From the NCBI RefSeq assembly GCF_954871325.1, contig NC_088776.1:32102508-32166507 (forward strand): a stretch of DNA of 64,000 nucleotides, given 5' to 3'. Below, piece by piece: positions 58,201 to 64,000 of this stretch (position 1 is the first letter of the stretch; each line of letters opens with the position of its first letter). Source of the stretch: Gordionus sp. m RMFG-2023. Lineage: Eukaryota; Nematomorpha; Gordioida; Chordodea; Parachordodidae. Under the pieces are notes generated by a model. It was given only the letters and a program-made list of their open reading frames with translations, ran no database searches and was not told the DNA's origin. The translations under genes were made by a program, and so were the position numbers.

Positions 58201-61200
58201 TTAGTTTTTTAAAATAATTATTATTAACTGACCTGGAAAATTTTTAAAGGGAAATGGACAGGTATTTTGGTGAAATTCGTGAATTCACTCGTTGTTTGTT
58301 TTGTTGATCGCATTTATTTCGAAAGACGCAAAGTGTTCAAATGGGAGTCGATCATTCCAAATCACGCAAAATTGAGCGACGAACAATGCCAAAAATTCGT
58401 ATCCAGTCTAGAACCGATCATTTTCTTGCTAATATTTGATAAAAAATATTATCGGTAATTTTACAAAAAAAAATTATAATGCAAGAGTATAATAAATTGA
58501 ATTTATTGCTTTTATCTACACATATTATTTTTGTATAAGAAAATAATACCAAAAAGAGCCGGATCGTAATTTCTTGGTTACCACTTAATTGTCATTAGCA
58601 TATTAAAGTTACAAGCGAAATAAAACCCAATGATTTCGTAACCTTATCCGAACAAATTATAATAATTTAAATATTTTAAAAAATTAATTAAATTATCAAA
58701 TATACAACAATTTAATGTTTTATTTCTTATGAAGATAAAAAAAGAAGAAATAAAAATAAATAAAGTTAAAAAAATCCATGAGGAAAATTTATTAATTACT
58801 TTATATTTTTACTTACTATTACTAACGGAAAATAAAATATTTCCTAAAAATTACGAATATATACAAATGATTTCTAATAGTATGAATAATTTCGAATAAC
58901 ACGAATTTCGAATAGTTTGAATCGAATAATGAAAATTTACTATTTAACCAATAATCTTTCTCATTATTCGATTCGAATTGAATAATTATGCTATCCATAT
59001 TCGTAAAAAATGAATTAAATCGAATAACGAATAATTCGTTTTAGGCCTAGTTATTACACGAATAAAACTCATAATGTTATTTTCAACTAAATAAATAATA
59101 GTTTATAAATAAAAACTGTATGTTAATACATTATAACAATTTTGATCTGGGGTTTTCAGTATCTTCCTATCACATTATTACTAATACTCTCAAATTCCAA
59201 TACAAACTTAGATTCATCGCTAAAAACAACTTTTGACTATTCGGTAAAGGTCCAATCTTTATATTTCTTTCCAAAATAATTTCGTCATCTTTTGGTTTAT
59301 TGTTAATAGAGATTTTGCTTTGGCCTATCATTAAACTAAAGTACAGTTACGGTATAAATATTAAGAAAATTTATATCCCAAAATCATTCTTTTGTAGATA
59401 GAGTTAGATAACATATTTTATGTCGTTTCTCTCAATTTTTGAGTCAAATGAGCAAGATTTGATCCACGAGTTTCTCTAATTAGTTGCAAACTGTGTTATC
59501 TCGGAATGTTTTCTGTCACCTTTGGACTCCCTTTGAGGCCAATACTAACAGGTTCGATGGGATCAATTAAATCATTAATATTGTCTCAGTTTTTCGGCTG
59601 GCTGAATTATTTATTCCTTCTTCACATAAATCAAGATTTTCTCTTGGATTATTAAATCATTTGGAATTCCCTGAGACATTTTAAATTAAAATTTTAGTTG
59701 TTTAGTTGTGAAAATAGTCTAGCCTTGTTCTTCCAGATGCTCGTGATACGATCTTGCTTACCCTTTTACATTAGTCATGACCATATTTAACAATGACTAA
59801 AACACGAAATTCAAAAACTGCGTTATTTTAGAATTAAAATAATTTTCTATAAATCGCTAACTTAATATTTTATCTTTACATAAGCCTACAGATTTTGATC
59901 ATAGATAGCACAAGTGTTTGGGCATATATTAGCGAAATCTCGAGGCTTAAGAAATATTTTTGTGGCTAAAATATAAAGTTAGTATTAAAAATTGACTCAA
60001 ATCAAGCCGTTTAACAACCATAACTTCGAAATTAATGATTCAAAAACAATTATCAAATCATCATTTTGGAATCTTGAAGCTAACCTTAAATTACCATATT
60101 AAAATCATTTGGGCTAAATTATAACTACATGCAAAATTTTGCATGCAAAGATTGGTAAAAGAGACAAATGTAAAACCTGCGTTATTTTTGGTTTTGGGTA
60201 GTGTATTTAAAAAAAATATTATTTGCAAACTAGTTTTCTAATATTTAAATATTAATTAATTTTTTATTATTGAATGTTTTAATTACATTTTAAAAAACAT
60301 GAAATATAATATTTCAGACAATTATGCTTTTTACACACTTCACAAAAATTCTCACCTTATAATAAATTAAAATATTAAAACTTAATAGAAATTTGAATGA
60401 GATGTTACAGTTTTAAAATAGGGGCAAGCTATTCCCCCCCCCACCCACTTTTAATTATTTTCACCTTATCACTTAAGGGTTGATGTTTCATTATTTTTTA
60501 GTATCTTTTCCAAACCTTTCAAAGATCGAAATTTTTTTGGTCGTGTTTGGTTTCAGCTTTCACATTGTTTTTATGACACTTCTTTTGAAATATTTAAAAA
60601 TCTAACAAAATTAAAAATCCCCTTAAAGCAACATAACCTTAACAATCAAATCACTCATATCCTTATCTGCTATAACTATCCTACCTCCTCTAATGGTCAA
60701 AATTTTTTCTGCTTTTGAAACCGTTCTTGAACCCCACAGACTCAGATCTTGTTTAGCTGTGGCATCGGTTCTAGCACTTCCATTAACAACCAACCTTTAT
60801 CAGTCCGTTGATTTATCCATCACCAAGGTTTACGGATTATTACTTACATAAATTCAATATTAATCTGATTCCTTTTAGCAGAATTGGTTACCATCAATTT
60901 AAGATAATTATATTATTGTAAGCTAGTTTACTTTGGATCAACCAATCATTTTTTAAAATATATTTTATTACCAAAGCATAATGATTACGCCTATCTTTTC
61001 GCTCTCTTGAAATTCGCCCTCGTAGCCATAGACGCCAATGATTCCATCAAATGCGCCTCTTCGTTGCTTCTTATTTCTGCTTTAACCAGTTTAATACCGA
61101 TCGCTCAAATTCCTGATAATAGTATCGATATAGATGATCAAATTAATGATTTAGTAGATGATCAAAATGGGTTAAATGATCATCTCAATAAGTCTCTTCC

Positions 61201-64000
61201 TAACAATTTTCAATTATCCAATGAGGCTATAAAGTCAGAAAAAGTTCCTTTAAAAGCTGTTGCCATAAATTATTCTTCCAACGATATCATGGATTACAAA
61301 AACCCTAAATCTTTAAAATCTATAAAGGCCTTAGCCAATAAACCTATTAGTGATCAAATTCCTGTATTATTCGTTAAAAAAGAAACTCCCATTCTTTCTA
61401 AAACTTCAAACAACGATCTAATACGAATAAGTCTAGAGGCTGGGCCTTTCTTTAAAGAATTTATTATAAACCTGTTGGATAAATGTTTCAATCTTGCGGA
61501 TTCCATGGATAACTCCTGCATGGATAACGGGGGGTCCGGATATAATAGTCGGGACGATTGCAAAGGGTTCAATGGGAGTCTACAACTACCATTCAAAAGC
61601 CTCGATGAAACATCTTTAAGCTTTGCCATTATGAGTATATTATATTATATATTACATTGCAAGCCATATCGCCAAATAAGAGCAGTTTATTTTTGTGCAT
61701 ATTAAGAAGGTCAGAGGGGTCACGATTTTTTATTTAGGGGTTAAAAGCTAAGTTTCTTAATTATAGGGTTCTCATTAGGGATCCACAAAACCCGGCTGGA
61801 ATAGGCTTCGGGGGACATATTTTTAAAAAAACTGAGGTAAGTTTAAATTTTTAAATCTAATATTCAATTTTGTGGAATAAATGATATCTTTTTGAGAAAC
61901 AAGGCGTTAATATATTTTATTTATAAAATATTATTCTTACAATTGAAAATATATTTATTTTTCTATATTTAAATAATTTCGGGCCGGGCCTGGCATACAA
62001 ATAATTATAATTTTGAGTCGGTTTTATTTGGGATAAATATAAAAAAATCCTCCTGGATTGGGCTGAGTCTAACATTTAAATTTCGGGCCAGGCTGAGCTT
62101 GAAAAATTAAGCGAATGTAAGAAGTTGGCTTCAGAAAAAATCATGATACTTACGGGATTCGAACCCAGAATCTTCGGATTGAGATACACGCACTCATCCG
62201 ACTAGACCAGAGTTTCTCTTCGAAAATCACTATTTATAAAATTAAATATTATAAATAAACAAGTGTTACCTCGATCATATCAAAATTAAGTTCGTTCAAT
62301 ATCACACCATGTTATATCTAAGATTAACCAAAAAATTAGGCCCGATGCAGATCACTAATTCTTATAAAAATGAGTTTTGCACCCAAATTTTTAAATATGA
62401 GTTCTAAAAAAATAAAAATATTTTAGAGGTGACAAGACCCCTTTGCTCCTCTTTTCTGACGTCAATGAAGATGGTATTCACTGAAATGTTATGAATTTTG
62501 ATAAAAAAATCCCATTTTTTAAAATCTTATATATAGTAAATTTCCAGATTTATTTTTTATCTGTAAAGCAAATATTGTGGGGACAGATCAAACTTTTATT
62601 ATAATGTCTAAAATTACTCTACATTTTATTAGTATTAAAATTACTTAGTTAACAATTTTTTTTTAAAAAAATCAGCATTTTATGAAATTAACTAAAGAAA
62701 ATCTCTAATGAAATACTAATTATAATATACATAAGTATTACTATTAGTCTTAATTGAATTTTGACATCTGATGGAATATTTTAAAGAATTCTAATTATTA
62801 TACAATTTAAACTTTTTTGATATATCTTACGAAGGATAAAAATTTATTTTAAGGTGCTTTGGAAACGGTTTTAAGACAATGTTCTCCTGAAATATACGAA
62901 TCCGCTGTTCATTATTCCTTAGACAGAATGAAAAGTTAAAATAATGTTAAATTTCTATTTTTTTTATAATATATAAGAAGAAAGAAATAATATTTACTAT
63001 TCTTTTAAAAAACAGATATCTTGTACTCATCTAAACCGGCTCGAGATGCAATATCGGATCTTTGTTTGGGACTTTGCATAGCTGATCCATCTATCAGCTT
63101 ACCTATTATTTTACCCTTTTTTGCTGGTCGCTTAACACAATGTTTGATCGAAAGGCAAAATTTACAAAATCAATCTAACGAAAATCCCCAAATGGATGAG
63201 CCCGAACTTCTTTGGTACTCCCAGATACTGGCCTCTAGTCTCAGAAACACGGGGACCAAAGTTCTTATTGTTCTTGCACAAGATTTATGGAGGTTTCTAA
63301 AAGCTGGCTTAAAGGTAATTTATATTATAATTGAAAAAAAATTAAGAACTTGACTTATTTAAAGGAATCAGATTTTACAAATTTCTTAGTTTCCTCTATA
63401 TCTAAATGTTTTAATTCTTTTATATATTATCTTTTAAATATTTAATATTTGATCAGAGTACGAAAAAATTCTTCAAAAGATTTTTTTTTAAATTTGTCAT
63501 TTTCGAAAGATTTTATATGCATGAAAATTACCATAGATTTTGGCATTTTTAAGTGAAATATTATTAAAAACTTCTTTATAAAAAATCTACAAAGATTTTT
63601 GTTCAAAAATTTTGAAGATTTTTTACAAACATTGTAGTTGATTATATCGAATTTTGACTTCAGGCATACTAGGATATTATATAGCTACCAGAATATTTAA
63701 TTTTTCTAACAAAATTAAGAATGATTTCAGAATAATTGAACAATTTAATTATACATAATTTTTATCTAAAAGGTTGAATCGATCATTTCTTCTGCTTCAT
63801 CTGAAAGTGAAAACCTCAATAACCATCCTTTCTTAACCCCTAGAATAGAAGTTTTTGAGATTCTGGGGGAATGTTTATCCAATTTAATGAGTTCACTGAC
63901 CAAAATTTACATTCAGGATTACAAGAGTCTTAACCCTCAAGAATGGAAGACTTATACTATGAATAAAAAATTGCACAATCCGTTTCAATATTGGGGAAAG
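51502..64000 (+). CDS. PSME4: proteasome activator PA200, 5' eight coding exons (runs off right edge)
   Basis: PA200 is a single-chain HEAT-repeat dome that caps the 20S proteasome and stimulates degradation of acetylated histones and peptides, mainly in the nucleus. Exons: 51502-52218, 57630-58146, 58250-58454, 60629-60827, 60977-61634, 62854-62934, 63016-63314 and 63773-64000. All splice sites are GT-AG and all phases agree, giving 968 codons; vertebrate PA200 has about 1840. Landmarks match vertebrate PA200 in order: LLPYY, FRPGVLHW, HLIALFARVAENNIGSYDW, LHPSNFGKW, LPPLMVKIFSAFETVLEPHRL, DANDSIKC, ALETVLRQCSPEIY, ELLWYSQILASSLRNTG, NPFQYWGK. Start ATG 51502 fits the family's N-terminus; a TTTTTACAG upstream may be the acceptor of a 5' untranslated intron. 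Introns are 5411, 103, 2174, 149, 1219, 81 and 458 bp. Confidence 0.95.
52306..52640. repeat. imperfect 19-20 bp tandem repeats (left end)
   Basis: About 15 units of the type AAAAAGGAAAAGTGTCAATC. The Lys-rich frame across it (52454-52642) is repeat-derived. Complementary units occur at 57365-57530. Confidence 0.9.
53177..53746 (-). pseudogene. hAT transposase C-terminal fragment (copy B)
   Basis: 189 codons, nearly the same as the C-terminal part of copy A: VFCSAIYLDPRYNVFLTFEE, then VPATQVSVERAFSS and LNPEILENILVIRSN. The upstream WNS block (TRWNS in copy A) lies in other frames near 54000-54030. Confidence 0.85.
54091..54522 (-). pseudogene. hAT transposase catalytic fragment (copy B)
   Basis: 143 codons: ITTDNAANMIKLIKLL with the first catalytic Asp, an Asp/Asn-rich repeat (DDLNNNDIDNDDLNNND), then IGIRCASHTFQLAINDCI, the RCxxHxLQLA block of hAT proteins. 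The acidic repeat varies in length between copies A and B. Confidence 0.85.
54950..55040 (-). pseudogene. BED-type zinc finger of hAT copy B
   Basis: The minus strand reads ICKIEDCGKVLTGDHAANLE and RHIERFHN: two Cys and two His in BED-finger spacing, the DNA-binding N-terminus of hAT transposases. Copy A has lost this region. Confidence 0.7.
55179..56216. repeat. 1 kb palindrome (arms about 450 bp, spacer about 100 bp)
   Basis: 55179-55640 is complementary to about 55735-56216. Matching landmarks: GGAATTACATTTTGATGTTAA (55561) with TTTTTAACATCAAAATGTAATTCC (55790); CATTTACCATTATCATATATGCAAAATA with TTTTGCATATATGATAATGGTAAATG; AATTTAAATGACAATAAATAAAATGG with its complement near 56130. Arms differ by small indels. 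It lies inside hAT copy B between the BED-finger end and the right terminus. Likely a foldback element; no coding frame. Confidence 0.88.
57365..57539. repeat. imperfect 19-20 bp tandem repeats (right end)
   Basis: Units such as GACTTTTCCTTTTTTGAATG, complementary to those at 52306-52640. Confidence 0.85.
57630..58146 (+). CDS. PSME4: PSME4 exon 2 (residues 240-412)
   Basis: Starts ATHMLELFSPTIFCSV after CTTAG; contains ISKLGYLGDLIAFYCSYENF, then WDRHLIALFARVAENNIGSY, matching vertebrate [22 protein letters not shown], one of the best conserved parts. Ends ESYLHPSNFG, phase 1. Confidence 0.96.
58250..58454 (+). CDS. PSME4: PSME4 exon 3
   Basis: Continues KWTGILVKFVNSLVVCFVDR, equivalent to [20 protein letters not shown] of vertebrates, then KLSDEQCQKFVSSLEPIIFL. 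Donor TATCG-GTAATT leaves phase 2. Confidence 0.95.
59150..59770 (-). pseudogene. Tc1/mariner transposase fossil in PSME4 intron 3
   Basis: The minus strand near 59235-59190 reads KDWTFTE, stop, SKVVFSDESKFVLEF, the first catalytic Asp block of Tc1 transposases (WxxVLFSDESxFxL). Weaker similarity to the paired helix-turn-helix region lies at about 59420-59690. Many stops; older than the Tc1 at 25548. Confidence 0.6.
59850..60021. mobile_element. diverged MITE of the TAGTGTTGTTAAACGG family, copy 4
   Basis: CGCTAACTTAATATTTTATC at the left and AATCAAGCCGTTTAACAACC at the right match the family; the central ATATTAGCGAAATCTCGAGG matches copy 1. The outer left end is eroded. Oldest of the four copies by divergence. 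Confidence 0.7.
60629..60827 (+). CDS. PSME4: PSME4 exon 4
   Basis: Encodes NITLTIKSLISLSAITILPP, then LMVKIFSAFETVLEPHRLRS, matching [30 protein letters not shown]. Acceptor TTAAAG completes the codon from exon 3; donor CCAAG-GTTTAC, phase 0. Confidence 0.93.
60977..61634 (+). CDS. PSME4: PSME4 exon 5, with lineage-specific insert
   Basis: Starts HNDYAYLFALLKFALVAIDA and continues NDSIKCASSLLLISALTSLI, equal to vertebrate [20 protein letters not shown]. Then a hydrophilic, Asp/Asn/Ser/Lys-rich stretch of roughly 90 residues, where vertebrates have about 20, precedes AGPFFKEFIINLLDKCFNLA (vertebrate FEDFVLQFMDRCFGLI). The insert is in frame and not bounded by splice sites. Donor ATGA-GTATAT, phase 1. 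Confidence 0.93.
61774..62359. mobile_element. MITE of the TTAG-GATC family in PSME4 intron 5
   Basis: Left end ATTAGGGATCCACAAAACCC, right end GGCCCGATGCAGATCACTAAT; inverted ends share TTAGxGATCxxCA and GGC. GGGCCGGGCCTGGC and GGGCCAGGCTGAGCTTG motifs inside match those of 17629-17903. A tRNA-like sequence lies inside it. Confidence 0.55.
62147..62222 (-). repeat. tRNA-like pol III promoter sequence (SINE head or decayed tRNA)
   Basis: On the minus strand, box A TGGTCTAGTCGG and box B GGTTCGAATCC are both well matched and correctly spaced, and ATCT/AGAT could form an anticodon stem around CAATCCGA. The acceptor arms do not pair well (AAGTATC lacks a complementary 5' strand) and the anticodon loop has eight bases, so a working tRNA is unlikely. 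Confidence 0.55.
62854..62934 (+). CDS. PSME4: PSME4 exon 6
   Basis: 81 bases; with the preceding A it reads SALETVLRQCSPEIYESAVH, matching STFSTILTQCSKEIFMVALQ. Acceptor TTTAAG, donor AAAA-GTTAAA, phase 1. Confidence 0.92.
63016..63314 (+). CDS. PSME4: PSME4 exon 7
   Basis: Encodes ILYSSKPARDAISDLCLGLC, then FFAGRLTQCLIERQN and DEPELLWYSQILASSLRNTG, corresponding to vertebrate DKELLWNLQLLSEITRVDG. Ends FLKAGLK at AAAG-GTAATT, phase 0. Confidence 0.95.
63773..64000 (+). CDS. PSME4: PSME4 exon 8, cut by window end
   Basis: Encodes VESIISSASSESENLNNHPF, a long middle, and NKKLHNPFQYWGK at the edge, which corresponds to PPSEYFPIKDWGKPGDLW in vertebrates. The frame is open at 64000, so the exon or gene continues. 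Confidence 0.92.

Larger units (their letters stand above)
58455..60628. other. PSME4 intron 3
   Basis: Contains an imperfect inverted repeat of TTCGAATAATTCG-type motifs (58890-59040), a Tc1 fossil (59150-59770) and a MITE (59850-60021). A TACACTACCCAAAACC-like sequence in reverse near 60175-60205 may be the right end of the Tc1 fossil. Confidence 0.6.

Noticed and set aside
62147-62222. Functional tRNA gene
   Set aside because: Acceptor strands do not pair and the anticodon loop has eight bases.

Overview
The window is nuclear DNA of an animal: very AT-rich, with intron-split genes, GT-AG splice sites and dense transposons of eukaryotic type. Two host genes are recognisable by protein motif. 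They are TRIP4 (activating signal cointegrator 1: C2HC5 zinc finger and ASCH domain) and PSME4 (PA200, the HEAT-repeat proteasome activator); both align better with the animal proteins than with the fungal Blm10 type. Identity to vertebrate homologues is only moderate, so the lineage evolves fast. I cannot name the species.

Layout. 1-6.2 kb holds hAT fossils, including a complete 3.3 kb hAT element with target-site duplications and two transposase remnants facing each other. 7.4-15.5 kb holds a Helitron on the minus strand (Rep and Pif1-type helicase) with about eight 159 bp tandem repeats downstream, followed by shortened relatives in the same orientation. 16.6-28.7 kb is TRIP4 on the plus strand. 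Its 9.7 kb fourth intron contains a 7.3 kb hAT element, which itself received a long-inverted-repeat transposon and a second hAT, and next to it a Tc1/mariner. 29.2-33.1 kb is a second member of the long-inverted-repeat family, split by an LTR retroelement fossil. 33.4-37.1 kb holds a Ty3/gypsy pol fossil and a 5'-truncated LINE. 38-50 kb is a field of MITEs, another hAT fossil, an RT-associated GC-rich fragment, a pair of structured 300 bp repeats and a Myb/SANT-like remnant. From 51.5 kb to the right edge PSME4 runs on the plus strand; eight coding exons join in phase for 968 codons and the gene continues outside the window.

The two host genes have short introns where no element landed (40-150 bp) and multi-kilobase introns where elements did. 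PSME4 intron 1 is almost wholly one non-autonomous element containing a hAT copy, which contains a 1 kb palindrome. At least four element families show 8 bp target-site duplications that are perfect or nearly so, so the insertion order can be read directly. The least familiar component is the long-inverted-repeat transposon family (ends like GGGTGATTCCATGTCAAATC), whose transposase family I know only as uncharacterised proteins.
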